Source: Pomphorhynchus laevis | Taxonomy: Eukaryota > Acanthocephala > Palaeacanthocephala > Echinorhynchida > Pomphorhynchidae | DNA: 64,000 nucleotides | Direction of reading: 5' to 3' | NCBI GenBank assembly: GCA_012934845.2 | Contig: WNNJ02003331.1 | Coordinates: 52,907 to 116,906, forward strand | Shown: piece after piece, positions 33,701-44,488 of the stretch | Numbering within the stretch: the stretch's first letter is position 1 | Layout: every line of letters starts with the position of its first letter | Notes under the pieces: generated by a model | What the model was told of the DNA's origin: nothing | Database searches by the model: none | What the model saw: the letters and a program-made list of their open reading frames with translations, nothing else | Position numbers and translations under genes: made by a program

Positions 33701-34207
33701 CGTATAGAAATTTGATTTGCTTAGACTAAAGTTACAATTTTTCGTTTTTAGATAAGCTAGGTATTGATAGGTACTGGCAACTGAATACATACATTAGGGA
33801 TGTGCAAATTTGATTTCAGTAAAGGCATCAGCAAATAGAGCCCAGTTGATGAACCGGTATGCGCACTTTGCAATATTTATCGTGATATTCAGGAAGGAAA
33901 CGCCATATGAGTAGACGTCTTGACGATTTTGAATATTTTAAGAAACTGTGAATAAAAGCAGGAATTACATATATTTTAGGATTGAGCGATGACAATTTAT
34001 CTTCTTGTGATTGGCAATTATTTACTAAAGTTTGTGTATGAGGTAAATGTAGAAAATTGCTAAGAACTGACGAGCAAGATGATAATCTCGATATGGCAGC
34101 TACCGCAGTAGATGAACACTTAGACTAAACTCTTACCAAACGATTGATAAAACGCCAAAAGGACTGATCTATGATGTGAAATAACTACATCAGAGATCCT
34201 GCTAGAT
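33701..34207 (+). other. Unidentified decayed coding remnant
   Basis: Around 33900-34130 one plus-strand frame reads with few interruptions (LDDFEYFKKL, GITYILGLSDD, DNLDMAATAVDEHLD). It is clearly protein-like in composition, but I cannot assign a family and the reading is broken. It could be a fossil transposable element or a host pseudogene. Confidence 0.4.
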
Positions 34208-36494
34208 CAGTGTTCCTCAAACAGTGCGCCCTAGACTTTGTAATGTGCGCCCTGAACATTTCTTTATATTTTAAAAATTAGATTTTTTAAACTTTAGATT
34301 TGTCATTAGTTTTCGATCTAATGTTGAAAATTTATATTTTAATTTATTTTATATTTTCCCGTCATTTTTTCTAATAAGATACATTTTTTTATATATTTAG
34401 GGGTCAATGCAATAAAATTACAAGAGCCCAGAAGAGTCTTCCAATGATCTAAAGCTAACTAAAGTAGAAAATGAAAGAGATAAGATTGATCAAGAAAAAC
34501 ATCTAAATTGCAGTGCTGGTTTGATTCTACATAAAAGTGATACATCTGTGAATTCAACATCTAATTTATGTAAAATACAAGTTAAAATCAAAAAGAAAAT
34601 ACAACAACAGTTATCTAAGTTTTGGATTCTATCAGTCAGAATATCTTGACAATCCAGAGCCCGTATGTCTTATTTGTGGAGAAAAAATGTCAAATGAATC
34701 AATGCTACCCAGTAAACTCGGTAAACATCATAAAGGTAAACACCCCGAGTTGCAAGATGAACCCGTCAGTTACTTCAAGATAATTTTCGACCAGCAAAAA
34801 GCAGGAAAATATTTTAAAAGTTTAGTAACAGTTTCAAAGAAAGCACAAGCTGCTTCATACAAAGTTTCAGAATTGATGGTAAAAAACATGAAAGTACATA
34901 CTCTCGGAGAGTCTCTTATATTACCGGCTTGTCAAATGATTGTTAGTACTATGTTAGAAGAAACAGCTAAGAAAATCAATATGATTCCGCTTTCTGATGA
35001 TAATGTTAATAGGCCTATTTCGGATATGTCTTCTGATATTAAAGTGAATGTCTGAGTTAGAAATCTTCAGAATTCCAATTTTGCACTTCAAGTCGATGAA
35101 ACAACTGACACCATAAACAAGATACAACTTATAGCATTTGTCCGTTTCATTAACGAAAATTAAATAGCAAATTAATTCCTTTTTTGTAAAGAACTAAGTC
35201 TAACATCTAAAGTGGAAGACGTATTCAATATATTAAACAGTTACTTTAAAAGATGGAATTTATCATGGATGTCTTGTGTGGGTATTTGTGTTAATGGTGC
35301 TACTTATATGATAGGTTGCGACAAAGGTCTTATAGCTTTTATGAAAAAAAGCAAAATAATAACATTATTGTAACTCATTGCTTCATTTACAGAGAGGCTT
35401 TAATGTCCAAAACGTTAGATACAAACTTAAGAGAGGTCTTAGATCAAGTAGTGAGTATGGTTAATTTTATCAAAACGAGACCAGTTAAATCACGAATATT
35501 CGAAAATATATGCATAAATATGGAATCTCAACATCGGAGATTACTTTTACACACTGAAGTTAGGTGGCTATTCAGGGGAAAGGTTCTTAACCGTGTAAAT
35601 GAGCTACGAGAAGAACTTATTATTTTCTTTGAAGAATTGCAGCAACCGATTTTTTCAAAACTTCTTAAATGTGAATTATTGATAGCAAAATTAGAATACT
35701 CAGCTTCTATTTTTCAACATCTCAACGGTTGAACTCTAGTATACAGGGACAAAATGCAAGCATGTAAAAAGAAATTAAACATTTGGAAGAACAATGTAAC
35801 GGAGGGCAGCCTTGAAATCTTTCCCTTTATAAGAATTACTAGAAAAAGTGAACTTTTCCCTATGATTGGGATTCATTTATCAGTTCTAGAAGAGGGATTG
35901 ATGCACTACTTTCCATCAATTGACACTACTCAGTACGATTGGATTAGAAATCCTTTTATTGAATCTTCAAAGGATCCATCTTTAACGCTCAAAGAGCTTG
36001 ATGAACTGACTGATATATCCTCTGATCGAGGATTAAACCCTCTGATCGAGGATTAAACCCTCTGATCGTGGAATAATGATAAAATTCAAGGAAAAATCGA
36101 TCGAAGAATTTTGGCTAACAATAAAAGACGAATATGTGGAAATCCCAAAAAAAGCGATTGCTATTTTGTTACAATTTTCAACATCGTATTTATGTGAACT
36201 AGGATTTTCATCTCTCGCAACAATAAAATTCAAAAAAGGGGAAATCTTCAAAAAATTGATGAAGAAATGAGAGTTTGCCTTTAACATTTAAGACCTAACA
36301 TTGAAGATATTGTCGATACCCATCAAGCACATATTTCTCACTAAAATATATTTAATTAAAGTTATTTTTTAAACTATTTATTTCAATTTTTTCAGCTTTT
36401 GCAATCAAAATAATTTTTTTTACATTTTTAGGTGCGCTCAAAAAAATGAAATCTTACAAGTGCGCCCTGACCCCAAAAAGTTTGGGAAACACTG
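34208..36494 (+). mobile_element. hAT-family DNA transposon, nearly full-length copy
   Basis: Ends are inverted repeats: cagtgttcctcaaac at 34208 and gtttgggaaacactg at 36480-36494, matching at 13 of 15 positions. The flanking octamers tgctagat and ctatatgg are not identical; a one-base-shifted reading gives 6 of 8 matches, so the target duplication is decayed or the ends are off by one. Frames: 34687-35055 (after a BED finger CLICGEKM), 35316-35732 (LLLHTEVRWLF, typical of ZBED5/SCAND3-like hAT transposases), 35754-36056 and 36076-36270 (LCELGFSSLA). Stops between frames include TGA at 35053, TAA at 35161 and TGA at 35730; most are shared with the 14.65 kb copy. A 20-bp segment is tandemly doubled at about 36018-36060. 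Confidence 0.9.
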
Positions 36495-37183
36495 CTATAT
36501 GGTCGTATTGAATTATCGTTAAAATTGTATAAGTATTGTAAATGTCCCTGTCACTAACTTTGCACATTTCTGATGGCTTTATAATTGTCATCTCTTTATA
36601 ATTGTATTAAGATTATGTGGTTTACAGCCACAGATTGAAGACGAATGTTTTGGAGTTTGACGAATACAGACATTTATTAATGTATTGTGTAAGATCTCAT
36701 AATTTAAATCTATATGATCATTCATTAATAACATAACTGCGAGGTCTAGTCGAATAAAGTCTATTGATTAAGTAACAAATTTAATGTAGATCTATTTTAT
36801 TTTAAGTAAACGTAGATCTTTCATTATACTTTCCCAAAGTAAAACTACATCCCCGATTTATCTATTTTAGTAAATAAACTCATTTTTCAAATACGTAATA
36901 ATTTCGATTATCGATTGATTCATTTTATTTTAAAAGTAAAATTATTATTCGAAAATAATTTTTACATTAATGTTTCTTATTGGATTACTGAATATAAATG
37001 CAGCAGCCTGTGAAATATTAAAAAGTCCATTTATTTTATAAGGTTTCATATTTGCTTAAAGATTAAAATACGCTTTAAATACAAAATAATCAACTACAAT
37101 GAAATGACATTTAAATTTGAAGATTTTTGTAAAAGGTAAGGATATTGGTTTCACTGAACTATTTTTCAAAAAAAAAACAAAAA
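36495..37183. other. AT-rich spacer, no gene seen
   Basis: No supportable gene, RNA or repeat. Confidence 0.5.
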
Positions 37184-38426
37184 TTACAAATAATAAATTG
37201 TGTCTAAGTCTTGTCTATCGCTCGTCCCCTCAACCGTGCCCAGAACGTAACTAGCGTTACCGCGTTCGATGGCAATGCTCAGCGTCTGCAGCAAGAAATC
37301 CGTGGACCGCCGCTCTCCGGTCACTGCTGCTATCCGCCGACCTATTTCGTGCATTAGGCGTTCCGCCTCTAGGCCCAACGCACAAAGACGTTTCCACGGC
37401 GACCGGCACAAAATTGTGGATTGGTGTCAGGAAGGAGTATTTGCTGCGTTTCTTGTCCTCTGCTCCACTGGCTACCGTTCTCGGTCACTGCTGCTATCCG
37501 CCGACCTATTTCGTGCATTAGACCTTCCGCCTCTGGGCCCAACGCACCAAGCGTTTCCACGGCGACCGGCACAAAATTGTAGATCGGTGTCAGACAGGCG
37601 TATTTGCTGCGTTTCTTGTCCTCTGCTCCACTGGCTACCGCTCCCGGTCACTGCTGCTATCCGCCGACCTATTTCGTGCATTAGGCCTTCCGCCTCTGGG
37701 CCCAACGCACCAAGCGTTTCCACGGCGACCGGCACAAAATTGTAGATTGGTGTCAGGAAGGAGTATTTGCTGCGTTTCTTGTCCTCTGCTCCACTGGCTA
37801 CCGTTCTCGGTCACTGCTGCTATCCGCCGACCTATTTCGTGCATTAGACCTTTCGCCTCTGGGCCCAACGCACCAAGCGTTTCCACGACGACCGGCACAA
37901 AATTGTAGATCGGTGTCAGGAAGGAGTATTTGCTGCATTTATTGTTCTCTGCTCCACTGGCTACCGTTCCCGGTGCATACACAGCTGTATTTAGATTACT
38001 CGGTGCCAAGGTGTCTGGGCAGGTGAAGTCCCACCCAAACCCCTGCCACTTGACCATGAAGTCAGTGACAATTCCATCCGGCCGCCTGTCATCATGTTGC
38101 GCCAGTGACTTCGGCTCCAGACGCGATGGGATTTCTGCCGACATCAGTGCACGCTTGATGAGATCGTTGACTGCGCTGTGGCGTGACAGTCTGCCGATGA
38201 ACTTGTGGCAGCTGAGCCCATGTCGTCCGCTGGCGTCTACATCCGCTCCGCAGACATATACATGTGGCATATAGACTGGGGCACCGAGGCGCAAGGCAAT
38301 GGCAATGCGTAGTGACGAGTCGTCAAGTCTTGTGCCGAGCGACGAACAGTGACGTGTGTGAAGGAAAGCCCCGGAATTAGGTGCATTAGCCGCAATTAGA
38401 CGCGCTTTGCGTCTAATTGGGTTCAC
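37184..38426 (-). mobile_element. LINE 3' end with restriction-like endonuclease, internally tandem-amplified
   Basis: The minus-strand frame 38426-37635 encodes LRIAIALRLGAP, a C-x-CGA...H-GLSC finger, RHSAVNDLI, EP and RRPDG followed by a WDFTCPDT block: the order of a zinc finger plus PD-(D/E)XK restriction-like endonuclease at the C-terminus of R2/R4-type LINEs. It is a different subfamily from the CXC elements. The expected C-terminus (GRRIAAVTGERRSTDF ... NASYVLGT) occurs once at 37411-37184; between the two lies a tandem array (separate entry). The 5' part including the RT is missing. Confidence 0.75.
37269..37975 (-). repeat. 163-bp tandem repeat inside LINE coding sequence
   Basis: The string tcactgctgctatccgcc occurs at 37321, 37485, 37648 and 37811 (spacing 164, 163, 163). 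Each unit encodes, on the minus strand, the FVPVAVETLG...EIGRRIAAVT segment of the endonuclease C-terminus. As 163 is not a multiple of 3, the frame shifts at each unit, giving overlapping stop-free frames on both strands that are not genes. Confidence 0.9.
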
Positions 38427-38619
38427 TTGATTTTTTTGAATGAATTAATAATTTAATATTAACTTTGAAATATCGATTAGCATATTGCAGTTAATATTAA
38501 GTTAATATTAATATTAACATTTCAATAACAATCTTTATAGACAGTATTCAAGCAATTAATCTAATTTATCATTTGCTTAAATGTAGAATTGCAAATTAAT
38601 TCAGTTACATATTTATTAG
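38427..38619. other. Short AT-rich upstream region of the PIG-L gene
   Basis: AT-rich sequence with attaatatt-type runs between the LINE and the PIG-L start codon. No TATA box or initiator can be singled out in such AT-rich DNA. Confidence 0.4.
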
Positions 38620-39372
38620 ATGCGTATATGTTTCTATTTATTACCACTAATGATCCTGTTTATTTATCATTATTCTATATATTTTTTGAACGAATTTCTT
38701 GGTAAGATTCAACTCCCTGGTAATTCATCTAATTTCCTATTGATAATTGCTCATCCAGATGACGAATGTATGTTCTTTGGACCTACACTATTAAATCTTA
38801 TTGCGAACAATAGAGGCAGTAATATTCGAATACTCTTACTTTCAAGTGGACAGACCGATAGTCACGTGGATCGATTGTTAGAATTCAGAACGGCATGTGA
38901 CTACCTCCAAATTACAAATATTTCAATTACACCATTATTTAAGGATGGCTTTAAACACAACTGGCCGATAAAACTAATTGCTGATCAAATCGAATACATT
39001 TCGAAATCATTTAATATAGACACAATACTAACATTTGATGCTTACGGAGTGAGTGGTCATCCGAATCATAAAGCTGTTTACAGGGCAGCGTTGAATTGTT
39101 GTAAGTCGAGCAATATACAACATCGTCTACATTTAAAGTCTGTTTCCGTATTTCGAAAGTACCTGGGGCCGATCGATATCTGGTACAGTGTTATCGTAAA
39201 TAAATTGTGTTGTTCAGATTCAATAGTCTTGACTGCGAATAAAAGTCAAAATCAACAAATTAAGGAGGCATTGTTTAAGCACAAATCCCAAATGGTATGG
39301 TATCGACGGTTATTTTACGCTCAACTTTCCAGGTACATGTGGATTAACGATCTTGTAGAGATAACCGAATAA
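38620..39372 (+). CDS. PIGL: N-acetylglucosaminylphosphatidylinositol de-N-acetylase (PIG-L-like), intact single exon
   Basis: 250 residues, the normal size for PIG-L. An N-terminal hydrophobic segment (about residues 3-23) acts as a signal anchor. The LmbE/PIG-L fold follows: AHPDDE (44-49) supplies catalytic Asp and zinc ligands, SSGQ and an LLEFRTACDYL block follow, and the second metal motif GVSGHPNH is at 143-150. The enzyme removes acetate from GlcNAc-PI, the second step of GPI-anchor synthesis, on the cytosolic face of the ER. The frame is intact and starts at the first ATG before the hydrophobic stretch. The usual GN-x2-GLG-like segment is diverged (SSGQTDSHVDRL). There is no intron, unlike SELENOW here, so a retrocopy is possible. 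It is flanked by LINE debris on both sides. Confidence 0.9.
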   Translation: MRICFYLLPLMILFIYHYSIYFLNEFLGKIQLPGNSSNFLLIIAHPDDECMFFGPTLLNLIANNRGSNIRILLLSSGQTDSHVDRLLEFRTACDYLQITNISITPLFKDGFKHNWPIKLIADQIEYISKSFNIDTILTFDAYGVSGHPNHKAVYRAALNCCKSSNIQHRLHLKSVSVFRKYLGPIDIWYSVIVNKLCCSDSIVLTANKSQNQQIKEALFKHKSQMVWYRRLFYAQLSRYMWINDLVEITE

Positions 39373-39540
39373 ACTAGGAGTTTCTGTAAATTTAAAAATT
39401 TTTTAAATAATAAATAAAACTTTTTTCTGTAATATTATATAAAGTAATATATTCTAATGTAATAATGTATTATCGCTTTGAACGCTCCCCATGTCGATTG
39501 AGATAATTATTCCCGCATAAAAGGGTGTGATCCTCAATCT
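39373..39540. other. 3' flank of the PIG-L gene
   Basis: AT-rich; contains aataaa-type strings (for example aataaataaaac at about 39408) that could serve for polyadenylation. Confidence 0.5.
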
Positions 39541-41340
39541 TTGTTTCTTCTTGACACGATCAACGAATGCCATCTTATCCAACACGTCAGGGATTTTATC
39601 AGATTTCTAGGGAGCTCTAAAATCCTGCTTGATTTATTCCTATCGAGTCCTAAATGTACAGTTTATATCGATTATATCGATGCATTGGAACTGAGTGATC
39701 GTCGTGTGTTATCCATTCACCTTCCTATCAGTGGCAAACTTCCTTGTTCCCCTACATCTCTTGCGAATCCATGCAAAACCTATTTTGTAGACGTGAACAT
39801 ATTTTTATCATTTGTTGCTTGGAAGGACCCGTTCTCTGAAGTCATAGAATCAGCTTGGTCATTTTCTAGAGACATACGTGTCTCGGCTTTAAATAGGTTA
39901 TCTCCACTTAAACTATGTCAAAATGGCGTTTCAACGAAACCATGGTTTGATTCTAAATTGAAAAAATGCTCAAACGTCGTAGTAAGTTATTATCCGAATA
40001 TAAAAGGGGCGTTGTAAATTACTCCGATTTCTGTGCGTTTCGTAACAAAGTGACTAAATTAAAACGTGATAAAAAGCATCGATTTGAGAATAAACTTATG
40101 ACTGATTTTAGGTTGGACCGAAAATCTCTCTTCCGTTTCGCAACGAGTAAGCTAAAGTTGCAGGATCAAAAATTCTGCGTCAAGGATAAACAAGGGATAA
40201 GTTGAAGCTAGACACTTCGCATCTGAGCTTTTTGCCGTTCAGAGTGAGTTTAGTAAACAGGCATACATCAATTTAATGAAATCTGTTGAATTTTCTTCTC
40301 TTACTTGGTTCGATGAATCTATTGTATACTAAGAATTACTACTGCTGAGGCAGTGCTCTTCCTCGGGTCCCGATAATTTTCCTTCTATTCTGCCTAGAAA
40401 TGTGGCAAGCAACATTGACGTTCCATTTTCCAATTTTTCAATATTCGATCGTTTACAAAGTTCTTCCAGACGATTGGAACAGATTCATCGTCTTCCCGGT
40501 TTTTAAAAAGGTGATCTTCACAGGTATGTAATTACATGCCTATAAATCTGATGTATAATTGCTGCAAAGTTCTCGAACGATTAATTTTACGACGGATGAA
40601 TGTGCACGTAAGCGATAAGTTACTGTTACATCCGTCCCAACATGGTTTTCGGTCCCGGATATCAACATCTGCAAATCTTCTTGTCGCCCGACACACTTAT
40701 CTTCAGTCGCTAGACAACGGCTTTGATAGTGATATACTGTTTATAGACCTTGCCAAAGCGTTTGATACGGTAAACCATAGCTTATTGTTGTGAAAACTTA
40801 CCGCTTACAGATTTGACCCACACATCGTGTCCTGGATCTCATCTTATCTTTGGAATAGGAAATCTACATTCCTTGTAGGATATTCACTTTACGATTGGGT
40901 GCGGGTTTCCGATGGGTCCCGCAAAGTTCCGTCCTTAGCCTGTTACTTTTCAACATCTTTATAATTGATCTTCCGGGTTTTCTTAAGTCACTTTCTCTTC
41001 TGTATGCCGATGATATTAAATTATGGCGTGAAATCAAATCTCAACCAGACAGATCCCTTCTTAAAGCGAATTTGGATAATCTTTCTTGCTGGGCATGAGA
41101 CAATAAAATGAGATTGGGCATAACTAAATGTACATCAATGCACATTGGCCATAAATTCGGTGATCCTAGCTATTTCATCGGTTCTGTCGTTTTACCTATT
41201 GTTGACCACATCAATGATTTAGGAATAATTCTTTCAAACAACTTGAAAACGAAAATGAATACTGACGATATTTTTTCCAAGGCTTTGAGAATATTCGGTG
41301 GTATCAGGATATGCTTTTTCCAAAGTTTTCACGAGTTTGT
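39541..41340 (+). mobile_element. Decayed CR1-like LINE (endonuclease end through RT)
   Basis: Plus-strand frames in order: 39541-40017 (end of the endonuclease, SDRRVLSIHLP), 39966-40205, 40536-40793 (NCCKVLERLILRR, HGFRSRIS, LFIDLAKAFDTVNH = RT motif A), 40895-41098 (VPQSSVLSLLLFNIFI = motif B; LLYADDIKLW = motif C) and 41108-41340 (KCTSMHIG). Frame changes separate them (for example TGA at 40203, 40791 and 41096). Similarity stops near 41340. Confidence 0.8.
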
Positions 41341-42236
41341 CAAAGGCCGCTCGGCCCATTCAGCAATAAGGGAAGTGCATCAGCTGCGGAAACCAGCTGT
41401 GGATGTCTTCCTTGATTTTCTGCTGCATTTATCCGAATCTTTATGTCATTTGTTGTCTCTTCTCTTAGGTCCCTCAAGTTGCCTGAGAGAGTGTAGGGTG
41501 ATTGCTGCACACCAAGCGATTCTTTTACGAAGATGACCCTGATTCGCGCCAGTTTTACCCAATTACAGGCGTGCCTTAAAATCCCCGACATTCTCATATA
41601 TTGCTGCATCTATTGTATTATTTAAATTTTTTCAACGTGATTAGCATCTAGTGGTTTACGCTGATGATACCACATCTCTGTTTTCTGGACGCAGGTGCAA
41701 AAATATGTAGCCTCAAAAATCAGCAAATTCTTTATATGATTAAAATACTAAAATACCAGCTACCCCTTTCAAATCTTCATCTTAATCCTTCCGAATCGCA
41801 GGTGGCAGTATTTAATTGCGCTCCTGCTAAAAAAGAAATAACGTTCGTACACCGACTTGTACAAAGTATACACTGGTGCTTTTAAGAATTCTGCGTTTAG
41901 TTTCGGTAATTTAGTTTTAATAAATATAAAGTTTCTTAAGTAATTCTAATGTAAGCAGATCCCAAACATATCACTATCTATAGAATTACAAGGAACTTAT
42001 TGTATAGTAAGGCTACCACTGTTGAAAGCACATTTGGTGAAATCCCTAGTATGCGCTTTACAAATCTCCAGATGCATTTATCTAGTTGAATAAAATTGGC
42101 AGCTTCTAGATTAGCTCAGAAAGTTTGTATCCTTTAGATCAGGACTTTTCACTAAACGAGTTCAAATTTCCATGCTACAGAAAACCGCGACCACTGTGAT
42201 TATCATGCTAACGAATACACGCTAACGACCACTGTC
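41341..42236 (+). other. LINE debris and unassigned sequence
   Basis: Around 41645-41885 a second RT palm piece is readable in plus frames (LVVYADDTTSLFSG, then LHLNPSESQVAVFN), so part of another LINE was joined here. 41341-41620 is open on both strands but unrecognised. 41890-42236 shows nothing clear. Confidence 0.5.
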
Positions 42237-42830
42237 TAGCATGTATTTGGCCCAGCTCATATGTTAGGTCGAGGAATAGGGGCTGAAAACTGATAGCATA
42301 TCAGTTCCTCCTGCTGACCTCTAATCCTTATTCTGATATAACGTCTGTTATTTATTAGTCAATTAATAAAAATTTACTTTTTTTAATTTTAATTTTAAAA
42401 TTTAAATAGTAAAATATACAAATCAACACAATAATATTAAAAATAAATTTAAAATCATCAGCGGAAAACAAATTTACAAGAAACATTTTTGCATGAGCAT
42501 TCATGCATAATATAAAATATAATATATTAAATAATGAAATTTTAAGAATTGCAACAATATGTAATGATATTGGCTTTCTTCAAAATCATTTAAATAATTT
42601 AATAGATACATATTTTAAACTAGGTTACTATAAAAATATAATTAAGCAGAAAATAGTAAAATATACAAATCAACACAATAATATAAAGAATAAATTTAAA
42701 CTCTTAAGTGGCAAATTTTTATGGATGGATAATAAATAATATACCACGTATTAGAATAGGATACTAGATATACAAATTTCATCAGATGAAATACGTCATT
42801 AGCATGTACTTGGCCCCGCTGCTATGTCGT
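42237..42830 (+). mobile_element. Penelope-like element pieces in scrambled head-to-tail order
   Basis: Order on the plus strand: a 3' tail with the conserved fold (42237-42330), then a short piece of the RT C-terminus (about 42405-42470), then a larger RT C-terminal piece (about 42475-42739), then the start of a second 3' tail (42782-42830) which is cut where the next LINE begins. PLEs are often found as partial head-to-tail tandems, which this resembles. All pieces are broken. Confidence 0.75.
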
Positions 42831-43195
42831 ATTGAATACTTGCTAGTATTTGGCCCCATTATTACATGGGCAGCCGTAAACCGTCGTGATCATCCTTTGA
42901 CAGATATCTTCCCCATCTGCAAGGAATCAACACTCAGAGGTCACGGCCTTCACATCATGGCGAAACGGCACATCAGAGATGTATGCAGAGATTTACCAGA
43001 TAGGGTGTGCACTGTATGGAATAATCTACCTGCTCACATAGTAACATGTGCATCAAAAACTGCATTCAAACGACAATTGAAGAACTTTGTGACTACAATT
43101 TCATGACATTTTTTCATTTTTTTTAATTTCTATTATGAATAACCTTGTAACTCGGATACTCAGAGTGAGCTTTCGCTCACTCTGGTGTAAATTAA
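42831..43195 (+). mobile_element. CR1-like LINE 3' end
   Basis: A plus-strand frame ending at 43106 has the CR1-type C-terminal block: STLRGHGLHI, RDLPDRVCTVWNNLP and AFKRQLKNF. It is followed by a 3' UTR with gagtgagctttcgctcactc (a perfect inverted repeat) and an aataata-type tail. A related 3' end occurs at about 44340-44400. The element is 5'-truncated at about 42831, inside a PLE tail. Confidence 0.75.
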
Positions 43196-43420
43196 TAATA
43201 TTAATAATAATATAAAAAAGATTTTTTTTAATTTCAATGAATACTATGAAACTGAAATAAAAATTTTTTTCAGCACCTCGGAGCTAGCAAATACATATAT
43301 TGTCTTCTTTAAAACTCGGATACAGATCTAGGTTAATGTCATTACAGATCTCGGCTAATTTCATTTGGTCCGATTCCAGCAACACGAATAGTTGCTAATA
43401 TTCCTACTTTCCTCTCAAAG
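43187..43420 (+). repeat. About 230-bp dispersed repeat, copy 1
   Basis: Matches 52275-52505 in the same orientation at high identity (agcacctcggagctagc, then ctcggatacagatctagg, then gattccagcaacac). It starts inside the aataata tail of the preceding LINE. The two copies flank the 9-kb block of nested LINEs. A ggtccgattcc string resembles a pol III B box, but no A box is convincing. Confidence 0.8.
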
Positions 43421-44400
43421 ATCGACATTGTGCACTGGAAAGAGAATTCCGCGTAACTAACGTTATATTTATTAATGGAAAGAATGGTTTTCCGATTCTT
43501 GTGGCTTTCTTCCACGAACCAATTGACAAGGCATTATACGTGGGGTTTACCGTTACGGTGAACTGGTCAGCGATAGCTGACCTGGATAGACTCAAACGTA
43601 TCCTGAAGAGAGCTAGGTGGGCTGTGAAACGGGCTCAGCATCTGTCGTTGAAAGGGAGAACCCAGGTGCGCCTCTGGGGCACTTGGGCTATCTCGGGATT
43701 AGTCTTATTTTCGAGAGGACGTCCCCTGAGCAAAGGCTAAGGTTTCTTAAGCTCCTCGTCTCGCGTTTACCCAGCATAGTCTGCCCCGATTGGACTCTTC
43801 GGGGGGGGTGAAAGACTCCGGGTGGTTCATTCGGAAGGCAGTGTGTTGGATAGGTTGGGGGCTCAGATCCGTCTGGATTTGAGGCCGTGAAGTTTCAAGA
43901 AGTATCCTAGGTGAAGTTAAAGTTGAAGAAGATTACTTGATTTCTATTGACTACTTTCCAATTTTTGATGTTTCGGTTGATTTGTCTCTCATTTATCCCT
44001 TTTTTGTTATTAAAAAATCTGTATTTATTTATATTTATTGCTGGATTAGCATAACGGATTTGCTAGCATGCCAATTTTTTCTTCGCTCGGATGATCGAAC
44101 GAATCAACAAATATGCAATTTTCTAGCAACAACTGGAAATGAGGTAAATGGAGTTTTCTCTTCTATTCCGATTCCAGTGTGTAAGGGGAACTCCTGCCAC
44201 TACCGGAGTTAACGAACTTGGTTTGCATCAAACTTTGAATACCAATAGAAAAACAAAAGTTATTTAACGTATTTTTCAGAAACTTTGCTGATCAATGACA
44301 TGTTTTCATTCTTTTATTTTAACTTTGTGACTATTGTGAATCACCTTGTAACGAACTTTTGCTCACTCTGGTGTAAATTATTTTTTTTAAATTTATTTTC
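43421..44400 (+). other. Unidentified coding-like remnant and LINE tail
   Basis: 43501-43811 is GC-richer and two overlapping plus frames each read sensibly for part of it (DLDRLKRILKRARWAVKRAQ in one, EQRLRFLKLLVSRLP in the other), as if a frame change lies near 43690. I do not recognise the protein. 44330-44400 resembles the CR1-like 3' end at 43140-43200 (ctcactctggtgtaaatta). Confidence 0.4.
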
Positions 44401-44488
44401 TTTATTAGTAAAACATAAAATTAAAGGTAACCCTCTAATGGGCCCTATTTGTCAATTCAAAAAAAAAAATAATTATCTGTATGTGTAG

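Noticed and set aside
37269-37745. Plus-strand 158-codon frame as a gene
   Set aside because: It is the antisense shadow of the tandem-amplified LINE coding sequence.
43370-43390. tRNA-derived SINE from a B-box-like ggtccgattcc
   Set aside because: No A box at the right distance and no tRNA-like fold around it.
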